Source of the DNA: Acrasis kona
Taxonomy: Eukaryota; Heterolobosea; Eutetramitea; Acrasida; Acrasidae
Length of the DNA stretch: 64,000 bases
Assembly: GCA_026419775.2 (NCBI GenBank)
Contig: JAOPGA020001209.1
Span: forward strand, 1-64,000
Direction: 5' to 3'
Position 1 is the stretch's first letter; every line of letters begins with the position of its first letter. Both the position numbers and the translations under genes were made by a program. The notes below the pieces were generated by a model that worked only from the letters and a program-made list of their open reading frames with translations, was not told the origin of the DNA and ran no database searches. Of the stretch, positions 11,201-24,410 are shown one piece after another.

Positions 11201-14200
11201 AATGTCGACCAACATGTTGGAAGGAGCGGATGCTTCTACATTCTGAGCCGCTTGTTGTTTTTGTTGAACTGCTTTTGGTTGCATTGCTTTTATGATTTCG
11301 TCATCCAATTGATTTTCTCCATCTCGAATCGCATCTCGGTCATCATCATCATCAGAATCAGATTCTTGATCTTTTAGCAAAGGATCGACTACGGGTCTCA
11401 TTTGTGTGAAGAAATCAATGGCTTCGTAAATAATCGACATGTCCAATACCACTCGTGGATCTCCCAACTTTCCTCTAATCACTTGATTGTTCTTGTATTG
11501 TGAGTACTCCATCACAATGAAATCACCATGACCCAAATGACGATTCAACCATTTTTTGAAAACTGATTTTGAATTGTGACGCAAGTCGTCAGCACCCAAT
11601 TCTTGTAAAATGACCTTGACGTTCATGTATGTGAATCGTTCGTCATCTAGAATGGAATCATCGATCGTAGATTCCAGCTCGTTTTTTAATTTGGGTCCTT
11701 GTTCGAACCAAACGTTTAATTGGGACATGCTCACCTCCAACATGTCATCCGATAAATTCTCGATCGAATCGATTTGAGTTTTTTCGATATTTAGAATGCC
11801 GTCGCCTCTTATAATGACCAATTCGATTCTGGGCATTCTTGCTTCGATGCTCATGAAGCTATTGGCCACAGTGTCCTTGGCTTGTTGTTTGGGCGTATTA
11901 TCGGGCACGCTACTTTGTATTAATTTGCGTTTGCTCTCTTCTTGGACATCAGGAATCAAATCTCCGTCGTGATAGGGTACGATCAAATCTTGATGTTCGA
12001 ATCTAGATTCCAAATTAGATGCATCCGGCAATCCTTTTTTATCGGCAATGTTATCATCTAACATGGCGAATATACATTGGTATTGTTTGTGAGTGATGGT
12101 GACCCTTAGTTTTGGACACTCCACATCGATTAACATTCTAGCAATTGGTGCGGTGTCAACCGTTCTCTTCAAATCAACATTTACGCACATTTCTCTCAAC
12201 ATGCTCCTTCCCAATGCATCTCCCGATATATTTTTAACTTTTAATATGATCCAATCATACTTTCGATTTTGGTCAACCAAGATGCTATTGGTCAACTCTA
12301 CTTTTTCGATGCCGACCGAAATCACGTCCGGCACCAGAGCACCGACTGGACATATCACTGCAATATCGGACACGCTCAAATCCAAATTGATAATTTGTTC
12401 GGGAATGGGATCTTTGGGAACAACTGCATCCATGGCATCGGCTGTTTTCTCTTGTGATTTGGCCTTGATTGATTTCATCAACAAACCATCCGTAAAGTAG
12501 GTTTGCATGTGGTTGACCGTCCTCATTAAAAATACACCGCGCACTCTTTCCACGTGAGCTTTTACTAAACTACCGAACGGTTGATCTGGAGTAAACGTTT
12601 GATAGGTTGCGACGATACATTGATCTTGTTGCTGTTGGAACGAAGATGATGAAGATGGTAAAATGTACAAAATACGAATGTATGGAGATTTGAATTCGCG
12701 ATCGTAAAATTGAATCACGTCCATCGCATGTAGTGAAGCAACTACTTTCATGGTCTGGTCATGATGCATGTCGAACAAAGCACACGTGTCCACTAAACTT
12801 GCTCTGGCGAATGGCGTGGTATGATTTGTCAACAAGATCACATTCAATCTTTGTAACATTGCGGATACTTTGATCACGCCTCTCGTACCTGGTACGACCG
12901 GTGTGTTTATCGATGACGCCGCTGCTATTGCTAACGCATTAGTTGTCTTGGCGACGTAGTATTTTGTTTTCAAATCATCTGCTCTCTTGAGCGCGCTGGT
13001 CATGTGATCCCCCATATTCATCGCTCTCACCACGAACGATTGATCAAAGTAAATGTGTAAATCGCTAATGTTGACTTTTATGATGGTATCACAATTCAAA
13101 TCATAAAATGCACTCTTGGGATCGGATGCGATTAGGATTTCGGTCACGAGTAGATTTTGAATGGGATCGGATTCCAATCGAGGCATGAATGCAAATTCGG
13201 AATGGAACAAATCCGATTGTTTGGATGTCAACACAAATGTGGAATTCACTTGGTCCATGATTTGTAAATGTTCCAATTTGACCATTATGGTGTTATCGAA
13301 TTCTCTAGAAATCACTCCGAGGGTCAATCCAGTGAACACAATTTCCACCACGTGTTGATGATCGTCGTGAATGGATATGTTGGCGCTCTCTAACGATACC
13401 ATGAGCTGCATGGCCACCCTCTTGATGCGTAACGGAGAAATCGCCTTTTCCTTCTCCACCTGTTGTTGTTCCTGAGCTGCTAATTGAGCCAACACTGGTT
13501 CGTCTGGCTCTTCTACGCTCACTCTATTTTCGTGAACTTGATCCAATTTACCGCACCATTCCATGCTCTTTCTTGTTTTGAATTGAAAGTAGAGCTCTGG
13601 TTGGTCGGCTCCTTGTGGATGATGAATGATGAATCCATCCATGGCTTGCGAGATGTTGGCTCCTTTTCTAGCAATGTCAATTCTGGCAGCAATGCTATTG
13701 TCTTGGATGCGAGTCAACACTAGGATGCCATCGGGTCTTAACGAGGCCTTGTATTTTCCCAAAGGTAAATCGATCGGTGCAGATGTGAGCTCTACTTCTC
13801 CGCTCACTACGCTGCTGGTCATGACCGTCGATGCATCTACGCCCAATTGTACCATCATGTCTGCCACTCTGACCAATCTTTCTAATTTTGGTGGAGATGC
13901 ATCAATGTTGATTCGATGGGCGGTCACATCGATTTTCATGGCTGCGAATTGTGAGTGTTCTTGGATGCTACATAAATCGAGAGCAACATCCAGATCGCAT
14001 TCGCTGATTAATGGATTTCCGTGTTGCGAGAGATCGATGGATAGACCTCGAACCGTAACGTGGAATCGTTGGTAATAATCATCTTCGATGAGCGCGTCGT
14101 CTGGAATGTCCGAAATGTCTCGATCCAAATGATTAAAAAATTCAATGTTTCCTAAATTTACTTTCAAGTCGACCTCTGGGAAGAATACGGTGGGTCCCTT

Positions 14201-16123
14201 AGCGTACACTCTTAGGTCCATTCCTCCCTTGCTGTGTTCGTTTCTTAAAAGTGTTGGCGCCGATCTTTCAATCATGAATGTTGATTTTGGTTTGGGAGCT
14301 GATTTCGGAGAAGCATCAGCAAAGAACGAAAGTACTTTTGATAGGTAACGTGGTTCGGGCACGATCATTAATTGATCCAAATGAACTCTGATCTTCAATA
14401 CGCTGCGAATGTCGAGATCTACGTGTAAGAGCGGAGTGGTTGATTCTGGGTTGGTTCGGCTGATGATTGGTGCTAATGTCGGATCCGTGTGGGGAATGGA
14501 AAGTGATTTCATGTCGACGGTTACGCTTAGTCCTTGATTCCTAACGATCAGATCCACGAACGTTCCAGAAATGTCGCCGGTCATGATGACCTTATTGTCC
14601 GTATCCTTCAATGTGACTTTTAATTGTTTCAAGTTGACGGAACATTGGAACTGTGTGTAATCTGGTGGAATGACGATGGCTTGCTTTAAAAGTTCAATGA
14701 GACCTGCGGACTTGTATTCGTAATCACGTTGATCGTTGGCCAAGTAAGTTGGATCTTGTCCTTGATCGGAAACTTGCTCTGGTGTTGGTTGTGACAACCA
14801 TGACATGAACTTTGAAACGGCTGAGATGGGTTTCGGTGGTTCCTCCTCCTTTTCTTGGTTGATAAAGTTACGGAAGAATACTAAACTGCTTAGATCAAAG
14901 TATTTTTCAATTTCGTCGAACTGTGAGCTCTCTGCTTTGGATAATTTTGAAGTTTTTGATTTTCTGTACAGGTCCATGTAAGTCTTCCTCTTCTCTGTGC
15001 GTTCGGAAAATGTTTCCCACTTGAATTTGTTTTGGGACAAATCTTGCTTGATGGAGCTTACGGCGTACTTGAACCATGCAGTGCGACTCTTTGCATCCTT
15101 GAGAGTCAAGTTTGGTCGACCCATTCTATATTGATCATACTTGTTGTAGTTGCCGAGGTAGTCAACTGTGCTCATGAGGTCCCTGTACTGCTCCACTCTC
15201 ATGGATAGCAAAAGTGGGTCAAAGTCAAAAGTAGCACTGATTTGAGGTTGGGTGTAGTCAACATTTTTTCCTACTTTTTGCATGGTAATCTTTGCGTCTG
15301 CATCGATAGGCTGAATGATGTAGTTCATTTCATCATCGTCCTCATCAATCATGCTTCTCATCTTGTCTGGCAAGTGCTCCGGTTTGATCTCGTGGCAGAA
15401 GTTCTTACGATTATTGATGCTTAAATAGGCGCTTAATCCTCTAAGTTCTATACTTTTTCGGGCAAGTTGGTCGCTTGCGTCCGAATGGAAAGCTTTCTTG
15501 CTCCACTCAGGATCACACGTATCAATATCTAAACTCTTCAGCATCACTCCCAAAATAATAGGGTTTCGCAGATCAGAGTTATCCTCGTAGCGTATGTGTA
15601 TGTTTTTGATGTGCACCTAAAAGTCTGAGAATATTCAAAGTAGTGAACTAACCTGAATATTGTTGACGACAGCAGTTATTAAGGTTGCAACGAAAGTATC
15701 ATCCGGAGAGCTAAACTTTACCTCTTCTTCGTCTTCCTCCTCTTTTGCGTTCATTGCTCCGGCATATGCAGCTTCATAACCAGCAAGCTTGCTTTTTTTA
15801 ACCTCTAACAATCTTTTTTCCTCATCTAAGGGGTCTACGATGATTGATTTACGAGGCTGGACCACGACATACACATCACTTAATTGTGCAGTGACTGGCT
15901 CTTCCTTTAAATTACGCCAGGGTATATTGACTGTAAGATCTCCAACGCGAGCGTGGGTAATAACGACAGGTAGGTCAAGGGAATTAACTGCTCCATTCTT
16001 AATGTTTACATTTTTTAATTGTATTTTCCCTGACCAAAGTGCGAGTAATAGAGATTTTGTGTCTAAATCTACATAATCGCCAAGAAACTTTTGTATTGCT
16101 TTCACAATAAGAGGTTCAAGCAT
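5288..16123 (-). CDS. VPS13: VPS13 bridge-like lipid transfer protein
   Basis: Two exons, 15653-16123 and 5288-15616, are joined across a 36-bp phase-0 intron and encode 3,599 residues. The second exon is a single 10.3-kb open frame. The N-terminus is a chorein domain (MLEPLIVKAIQKFLGDYVD; residues 1-120). Long beta-rich repeats form the lipid groove. A VPS13 adaptor-binding region lies around residues 2000-2450 (RVITVRSGIKIKNKTTYPIR). Near the C-terminus come the ATG2-like amphipathic segment (LGNPVGLFNDVSTGVKDLFY, then GKGFFAGLGKGIVGVPMKPI) and a PH-like domain. VPS13 moves glycerolipids between membranes at contact sites. The stop TAA lies in AATAAA. The start codon is only about 100 bp from hAT transposon sequence, so the upstream promoter must be short or partly element-derived. 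Confidence 0.96.
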
Positions 16124-16189
16124 TGCTTGTGGCGATCAATCGTATGTTGTCTAAAATTGTAAGAGTTTGTTTATAAATAAAATTGTAGG

Positions 16190-17901
16190 CTCAATAAAGC
16201 AAGAGTGAAACAATATCTGTGGAGGAGGCATTTGTTCGTTGGATGGTTGTCACAAACCAACCATTCACAATGGTAGAAGAGGAAACCTTCCGAACATTTA
16301 TCAAAAAGGTCAAAACCGATGACTTCAACATTAATTCCGCATCCGTTTCAAAAGATTTGATAACTAGTTACTACCGCCAAAACAAAGAAGCAATTAAACA
16401 GCAGCTTAAATCTGCATCAACAATTGCTGTTTCACTAGATGCTTGGACAAGCCCAAACAAGATTGCATTCCTTGCAATTATTGGACATTACATTACAACA
16501 GAATGGGAATATAAAGAGCACATCTTGGATTTTGTGAAACTCAATGGTGCTCATACTGGAGAGAATATGGCGCATGAAGTATGTAAATGCCTCACCGATT
16601 ATGACTGCAAGAACAAAATACTGGCTGTTACTTGTGATAATGCAATGAACAATGAAAACATGATCGGTCGCATTAAAGAAAAGCTGCCAGAATCTAGGAT
16701 GGACGCTGACTCATTCATTCGATGCCTTGGCCATGTTCTAAATCTTGTGTGCAAAACCATACTTAAGGAGTTGAATACAGGAACAATTGAGGAAGCTGAT
16801 ACACTTGCAAAGAAGGAGAATTATGACCCAAGTGACTACAACATCAGTCCGATCCTTAAAATCCGTTCAGTAGCTATACACTGTAACCGTAGTCCTCAAA
16901 GATTTGATAAGTGGTCAAGAATTTGTCAGATTAATCACACATCTATAAAGCACATCCAGTACGATATCAAAATCAGGTGGAACTCCACATATAGGATGAT
17001 TTGTAACGCTCTTGATCTTATTGATGAATACAACGAATACGTCAATGTATGTAGCCTTGATGTGTTTGAAATGTCACAGGATGAGTGGTCATATTTAAGA
17101 CAAATCAAACAAGTATTTGAAAAATTCGATGAATTTACATGCATAGTGTCTAAAAATGATCCCCAGATTACTATGAGCCTGCCAATTTATTATGCATTGT
17201 GTGATCATCTTTCTGATATCAAAGATCAAGAAAAAGAATATGAAGATTTTGATCACAGAATTATTTCAGCTGTGAAAGTTGGGTATTCACATTTTGAAAA
17301 GTACTATAAAACAAGTGATGTCGATCGATATTTTGACTCGGTTTACCTCGATCTTCCAGAGGAATTGAGCATTCTCCGATGGTGGAGTGATCACCAGACG
17401 GAATATCCAGTAATGGCTCGTGTTGCTCGCTATTATTTGGCCATACCATGCGCCTCAGTTTCTGTAGAGCGTTGCTTCAGTAGTGGAAGAGATGTACTTG
17501 GTCACAGAAGGTTTTCTCTTCACGCGGAAACCATGAAAACCTTGATATCCCTCAGATCATGGATTATTAATGAATAAACGAATATTTGACCATTCTTGTT
17601 TGTAGTCACGGCGTTTGTTGTCGTGTGTTCTTATTGTTGCTTGTGTGTCTGTGTCTGGGCTTGAAAGAAAACAAATTCATTATCACAAGTAACAGCCAAT
17701 ATTTTGTTCTTGCAGTCATAATCGGTGAGGCATTTACATACTTCATGCGCCATATTCTCTCCACCTCTTTATTATTAGATGTTATCGAATAGGACCGATA
17801 TCTTTTTGATATCTTACAAAATCCGATAATTTTTGCCGGAGAAGGCCCGTTAGCCAATAATTTTCTTATCGGATTACCGGCCACTACCGATAAGACCCCT
17901 A
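16190..17901 (+). mobile_element. hAT-superfamily DNA transposon, 5'-truncated
   Basis: The right end is defined by a terminal sequence that reads TAGGGGTCTTATCGG on the minus strand and ends at 17901. It is followed inward by repeated CCGATA/TATCGG subterminal motifs over 17780-17900, as is usual in hAT elements. The 8 bases outside it (17902-17909, TCTAAATT) are the candidate target duplication. I find no matching left terminal repeat or exact duplication near 16190, so the left end is missing. The element lies inside the C-terminal coding end of the TNP2-like gene to its right. Confidence 0.75.
16219..17577 (+). pseudogene. hAT transposase fragment
   Basis: About 452 codons are open but there is no ATG at the frame start, and the N-terminal BED zinc finger is absent. 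Visible hAT landmarks are a segment pairing VTNQPFTMVEEETFR, the first catalytic aspartate in AVSLDAWTSPN, the second in AVTCDNAMNNENMI, the IRWNSTYRMICNALDL block, and a complete C-terminal dimerisation domain (YYLAIPCASVSVERCFSSGR). Between FEKYYKTSD and the dimerisation domain only about 20 residues remain where hATs usually have about 80, so there is probably an internal deletion as well. The stop TAA falls in AATAAA. It is likely inactive but young enough to keep a long open frame. Confidence 0.8.
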
Positions 17902-19565
17902 TCTAAATTCTCCAAGGAATAGATACCAAGAACATTAGTGTGTGCTTGTGCATATGTGCCTCCTGAGATAATAATCACNTTTGTTTCTTTGTGCATCCAA
18001 ATACTTTCGATCTTTACTACTTGATCACCTTTGACCATCCATTGCTTTTCTTGAATTCCACGTGATCTTGAAAGCCATATCTTTCGAACGCTGATGTAAT
18101 TTTCGTCAGAATCTTCATGGTTCACATCATTTTTTCGAACAGTATATCGAATTCTTTGATTGTACATATTTTCAGAACAAAAAGTTATTTGGTTGGCACC
18201 CTCAAGCTGATCAAGAATCAGGTACAATTGTAGAATGTTACAGTACTCTTTGAATGCCCATTTGATACTCATTGAATCTAGACCATGTTTCTTTTGTAGA
18301 AGGGCCTTGAATACCTTGTGCCTCTTTTCGAATCTCTGCATCCATAATAGAAAGGGTGGAATCAAATGCTCTAAAGTATCTTTCACAAGATGCTCGATCG
18401 CATGATGATTTGGATAATGTAGTGACTACTTTGCTCGGTACACTCTTGTATAAACATTGTAAAAATATTCAGCAAGAGTCACAACCTCTGTTGTCATAGT
18501 GTGACGTCGCAAGAGTCTCAGATAAAGGACGTGTGCTGTTAGTGCCTCATACAGTTCATTGCTAATAAGACCTTTAAACAAATACAGAGCATGTTTTGAC
18601 AGTTCATCATAGTCTTGACCGTGCCAATTTTTAATGCCCTTCAGCCTCAATGTGGATACATTCTTTAACCTATGGCTAAGTATTGACCTTGCATTTGCCA
18701 TCATGGTTTTGATCGTCAGTTTGATGTGACGAACAAAATTTCCTGATGCTGTAACCTCTCCATGGAGGAGATCAATCTGCAATAAATCATAGAATTCGCA
18801 TCCTTTTGAATAGACAGTCCATATTGGATTTGATTGCTTGTAGCCAAAAAGTTGTTTCTCTTCGTCTTCACCCTCATCCTTACTGATCTTTTCAAGTTCC
18901 ATTCTTGTTCGATCATGTCCAAATACATTCCTGTCTTCTGCTTCAACTGCTGTCAGGTGGAAGTACATTGCATGTCTTGTACATCTACAACATCCATAGT
19001 ATGCATTGACAGCATCAACATATGCAACTTTATTTCGTTCATCCATGTCAGTGATTATAAATTCAAGTGAAAGTTGTACACGTACAAATCTATCCAGTCC
19101 TGCATGAAAGACAAAGAACTTATCCTCANTACCAATTTTTAACTCATGCAAGAGCGGCCGAAGGAGTTCTTCAATAGAGTAGTCATCTTTATCGGTCACA
19201 GAAATGGAAAATAAAGTATCGCCATCCTCAATTGCAGATGCATTGATGTTGAGTGGCTGGATACAGATATGCATTGCTGATGGGCTATTCTTGGTACTGT
19301 ATTTTGGGAATGCGTCAAGATACAATGCCATCGGTATTACAAGTGAGTTCTTGTCTGAATTGTCAAATATATTTTTAAAATGCTTGGAATCTGAATAATT
19401 GGTCACTACAAACTTGCGCTCTAATGATGGCTTTTGATCACAAGTTGGGAAGAAGCACAAGTTTTCACAATTCTTAGACGAAAGAAAAGTGCTCAGACAC
19501 TGTTGTACTGTCCTTCTGGGTGCTGGATTGTCTCTTCCACCCCGATGCATTGCATGGATGTCTAC
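17902..19565 (-). pseudogene. TNP2/CACTA-like (Transposase_21-related) transposase, element 1
   Basis: The frame starts near 19565 (first ATG at 19550) and runs through residues resembling TNP2/KDZ-type transposases. These include LLRPLLHELKIG, FHAGLDRFVRVQLSLEFIIT and a CC-x-C finger (AYYGCCRCTRH), then YDLLQIDLLHGEV. One in-frame TAG (18423-18425) interrupts it. The same frame then continues with LHYPNHHAIEHLV, a RFEKRH block and a C-terminal domain ending GIYSLENL. From there the frame runs straight into the hAT terminal repeat, so the original C-terminus is lost. Two isolated ambiguous bases (17979 and 19129) lie inside it. No ubiquitin-like N-terminus is visible, unlike element 2. DNA transposon, decayed. 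Confidence 0.65.
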
Positions 19566-20661
19566 TTCTAATCATCCAATCATCTCTAAACCAGAAAAAG
19601 ATGAGGAACACTTAAACCAACTCCACAATCTCCAACTTTTTATCCTCCACCTTCATACAACAAACAATGCCACAAGTGACGAGGCACGAGAAGGGTCAAC
19701 AAGAGGAGTTCAAAACTAGCTTTTGACAACAGAGGTGTCCAACACAAGCAACAGACGAAACAAAAAACAGGTCAGCAAGGACCAACAACTCAATTATGAT
19801 GAGCAAGTAAAGAGGATGCATTCGATTCCGAGGGTCACAACAGATCGAATGAACCATCACAACTCTAGGGCATCATATCATGAGCTACGTTCTGCTCTAC
19901 TTCGGGCGGACCAATCATGAGCAGCCGATGGATATTTCACACATGTCAAAGTGTCACTCACGAAGAGTCGAACCGTGAACACGTCCAACAAATTCGACAT
20001 GATGGAGTACAAGCAAGAGCCAACCACTCCTTAATGACTATTCCGCCGAATAAACTACCGGTGAGCTTCGAAGAGCGTTACAGCCGATGACATTGGATTA
20101 CGGAGCATGCAATTCCAGCTCTTATTCCAACCAACAACACGTCACCAAACAACAAGGACCTCGGAATTAAGAACACTCGATCGACGATGGTTGTTGCCAA
20201 CAAACATCAAATCGATAATCATGAGGCGATTTTTCACACGATGACAGAAATCTTATACTTTTACAAATGGAACAACTTTATCTCTCTACAACAAAATCTC
20301 GATAAGAGAGCATCTCTTTTGGAGGAACGATCACTTTGATGCTAATCATCAGCGATTCGACCACAGCACTACCATCAACACCTACCAAACCTTTCGATAC
20401 ACAACCATCATCACAACCAGAATAAATCCAAAACAAAACCGAGTGAGCACCAAAAAGTTCCATTTTCTACAAGGCGACACGAATGTTACCATTCAACAAC
20501 ACAGCATTGAGACAAGTTGGACTCGTACAAATCAGTCAAGTGGCGAACAATCAGAACCGAGGAAGATTATTGCAGAACAACGGTTAAGATTTGAAAAAAA
20601 GATTCAACATTTTATAAATAAACACAACAATAGCTTTTGCATTTGTTTGCGTTCTCTCCTG
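19566..20661. other. Gene-free stretch inside the mobile island
   Basis: About 1.1 kb is rich in A and C on the plus strand, with short frames only (for example 19723-19920 plus and 20278-20463 minus). None shows a domain or convincing splice sites. It may hold decayed 5' sequence of the TNP2-like element 1 or the remains of another element. I see no terminal repeats I would trust. Confidence 0.4.
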
Positions 20662-23600
20662 TTACTTTTTCTGTGCTTCTTTCAAATATTCACGGACACA
20701 TTCGACTTGTCTTCTTTGGTCTTTAGAGAGGAAGACACTTAGTGATGTGTCTCCAGGCAGAGTAAAAGAGTAACTCAATGGCACGTTCGGTTTGTCACTG
20801 TCTTTTAATCCTTCGAGTGCTTTGGGGGCAGTCTTTGTTTTGCTCTTTTCTTCGCTCTTTTTGTGGTTTTCAAATAGATATGCTTTATCCATGATGGTCT
20901 TAAATTCTGCTTCAGACTTAGGATTCTTGGCTGTATCCGAGTAGTTAGCATGAATCCTGATAATGCGGCGAACGATGCACTCTCCAGTCTCTTCTCCCTT
21001 GTTGTCAACAAAACCAAATAAAGTGTTCATGAGCTCCCTCCATTTAATTGTAGCACATCGGTTTTCATGACAATAATTATCCATATATGAAAGCTCAATC
21101 CTGGTTGATAGATAGGCATCCGATGGTATATACCCGTCATAAAATTTGCAGGAGAAACAAACAAGATAGACAAGAAAATCATCCGTTACAATAACATGAA
21201 TCAGGTCGCTATGCTGATGCTCATCAACGTCATAGTACAAAGTACTACCGATAGCTAGAGGGTTCTTATCCTTTACCATCTGTGCGAGATTTTTGAGGTC
21301 CGTCAATATATTGGATCCTCTTTTCAATTTCTTGCGTGCTCGTCCATCAATTGGAATGCTTAATAATTTTTCGTCCCCCTCGACAAGCTTCTTGTACTCG
21401 TTCTCATTAGATTCTTTGCGTGCGTGGACTATTGCTGACAGTAGATCTCCAATCGTCTTTGATGAAAAAGAATCAAGATATCCCAGTGCCAGCACTCTTT
21501 CATACTGATTACCCTTTGATCTTTCTTTGTTTAAATAACTGTTACCCAATTTGGTGGTCACCATTGCTGATATTCGTTCGGGGAACTGTTTAAACATGGC
21601 GTCAATCACAAAGTTTTCTCGAACTTGACATAGATAAGAAACATCCCCTTCAAAGTTAAGTTGACAAACAGCGGCCTCCATTACCGGGACTAAAAATTTT
21701 ACATCATATTGACTAATTAGAAATCGATTTCCAATAGAGAACAATGACCTTTCAGCTACAAGCATGAGACCTCTGACAAATTCGGAATCTATTATGATCA
21801 GTTGTGACTTAAGTTATATTCTTACTTTGTTGTCTACCCTTGAGTATCTCGCACATGTCTTCAAACATTTCATCATACGCCTTCGCGGCAGCTGTTAAAA
21901 GAACATGCATCTTCTGCTCATTGTCAAGCAATTTCTCATTAGGATACAATTCTTTTATTACAAACGGAATTTGTTCTATAAATATGGCGAAAGTTCGTCT
22001 TCTTCCAAACAGATCCTCAAATGATTCTTCTTTGCGAATTAAATGCTCAATATCTTGAATGTCGATGCATAATTTCATAATCTCGATCAGATCGTCCATA
22101 TTCTCTATATAATCTGTTTGGAAAACAATCTCGTCTTTCATGAGTTCGGACCCCTTTCCCAAGCCAGTAATGCTTTCATTGGCTAATGTTATGTTGAACC
22201 CGGTGCCCGCAACAATGATGTGATCCATTTGTTCAGCAATAGGCGCAGTGCAGTCTAAAATGATCGTCATCAGAGATCGGAGTTTCCCATTTGATGCCAA
22301 TAATTTATTTTTATATAAAATTTCGGCTAATTGTACTTCGTCGATTGAGATAGAGAGCTTCATTTTGTAATGAATTATCAGAGAATCAACAACTTCACAC
22401 AGCAACATCTCTATGAAATTTTGAGACGTATCTTTTAAGGCATACAACAGTGCTTTGTATATTTTTGCAGCGAAAGTCGTCGAACCATTCAGCTGGTACA
22501 TCAAGTAGTCTGTTCTACTAAGATCATTGTACTTGATTTTTAATGCGCGCAAGTATAGAAATTTCGAGAGTAGAAAAATGTTGCACTCGCGCTGCGCCTC
22601 AACCATTGCGTCTAAATCTTCAAGTTGTTCCATTTGGGCTATAAAACTTTTATAAGGAGCGTCCCTGTAATATGGCGACTTTTTTGTTGACCCACTCGCA
22701 CATACTATGAGAGTGTTATATGCTTGAGTACTTGCCGCTAAGATTTTTCCAGTTTTCGAGTCTCCCATTGGCTTTAGCAGCACATCGCAGTATCTGACAC
22801 GCTTCTTAAACCTCTCTTCAATGTACTGCTTTGTACTCACCGCCCATGCGCTTTGATCTAAATTCACAAGAGTCATCACAACTTTTTTTGGAGCATCATC
22901 CACACCATTTTCTTCTCTGCCTCCGATAATTGGCAATTTCACCTTCTTGTTCACCAAGTTCTTGAATAAACCGCTCTGCGCATCCATGTCATAAATGTTT
23001 CTTTTGTTTACTTGTGCCACAGCTTCTGCTCCAATCGCATCCAATTCCTTCATTGTGATTGGAACTACATCCATTAGTTTGCAGTTGATGGTCTACTTAC
23101 ATTTGTTTGTGTACGACAAGCCCAAAATTGTTCCAATTTTTACTCTTAATTTAGTGCCAAAACTTCTCGCCTCTTTAAGGATAAGGGTACACTCATTGCT
23201 GCCATTGTATCTTTTGGCTCCATAAGGTGTTTTCGTAACAAATGGTTCCAATCTTTTATCAATTTCTGCTAACTTCACTTGTGCCTCCTTTAAAAGTAGC
23301 GACACCCTTTGATCGGGTTGTGTAGTCAAGCCTTCATCATTAGAATGTTGTGTTGATTGTGGCGCTTACCTGCTGCGGCATCGAGGACCTTGACTAACGC
23401 AAGAGGAAATATCTTCTTCTCGTCGGCGCTGAGTGATCCCCATTGTTTGAGGGTTTCCAGCATGTTACTTGATAATAATTTCAAGGCTCTTGCATGATGT
23501 TTCTTGTGTAATCTGTCCTTGACAATCTCTTCCACATATGGCATTTTAACTGGCAATGTATCGGTTGCACTTTTGTTCTGATCCTTGCCCGTAACGGTAA

Positions 23601-24140
23601 CGTGGGAGTTGGTAGTAATCTCATCCTTCGTAACAACTAACAATGTATTAAATACGTGTAGAAATGAAGTCTTTACATTTGTCGGCTTTTGCGGCGGTGC
23701 TCTTGATTCGTTCGGAAACGTCTATTGGTTAGTCATAGTGAAAGTTGTAATTCTTACTGAGGTCTTTGGTCGTCTTGCTTTCAGGACTAGTTCCCTTCAC
23801 TTCTTCCGTTAAGTTTGCCATGCTCTCGCTTTCAAAACCAATTCCCTTCAATTCCTCATGGATGATTAACAATGTCTGTAACTTCTTACCTTGGACTAGC
23901 GTTTCTGGGCTCTCCTTACTATCAGACTCTTTAAGTACTATAATTCGTTATTAGTTTCAAAAGTAAAGTAACATTACTTGGTGTCTTCAGCATAAAAAGG
24001 TTTGGAACCTTGAAATGATACTTGCATTTTTGACTTGAATCCAGATTCTTGATGACTGATTTATCCAAGTTCAGCGGTACGATACGAACTTCTCGTCTAA
24101 TCGGAATGCCAACAGTTCTCGTCAAGAATTGCTTGTTCAT
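20662..24140 (-). other. Crinkler-like P-loop NTPase gene (transposon-linked effector family), treated as a fossil
   Basis: This is a minus-strand gene-like unit whose frames are separated by short GT-AG introns of host size. The N-terminal part (about 23100-24140) is Lys/Thr-rich and unrecognised. The central part (about 21809-23074) has a Walker A-like segment followed by TLIVCASGS, an ISIDEVQLAE Walker B-like strand, and IIVAGTGFNI. This order is typical of the NTPase of Crinkler (CR) proteins, which are thought to derive from transposons and act as effectors. The C-terminal part (20662-21765) is helical and matches the region that follows the NTPase in CR proteins. Function and intactness are not judged. 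It could alternatively be an accessory gene of the neighbouring transposon. Family confidence is moderate. Confidence 0.45.
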
Positions 24141-24410
24141 TTTGTTTAAAAATTGAAGAAGACCCTAAAATTATTAATAATATCGGTACCGAAAGAACAT
24201 CTTAAGCAGAACGATGTTGACAAGACACTTACAATGAACACAACAACGATTACAGAGCTCAGAATCCTAGTTCTTGCCAAGTTCTTTAGTCCTACTAATT
24301 TTAACTTGTTTCATTGGACCAGAGAGAGTAGCCCTAAGCTATGATGAAGTCAAGGATGGGATGTTTGAATAATACATAGAAAACAATGACACGATCATAA
24401 CGTTCAGCTG
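24141..24410. other. Spacer between the Crinkler-like unit and element 2
   Basis: I see no supportable gene, only short frames. It could hold the 3' end of the second TNP2-like element. Confidence 0.4.

Noticed and set aside
16140-16165. TCTAAAAT at the left of the hAT as a target-site duplication partner for TCTAAATT
   Set aside because: It differs by one base and is not followed by a terminal repeat, so it is probably chance in AT-rich DNA.
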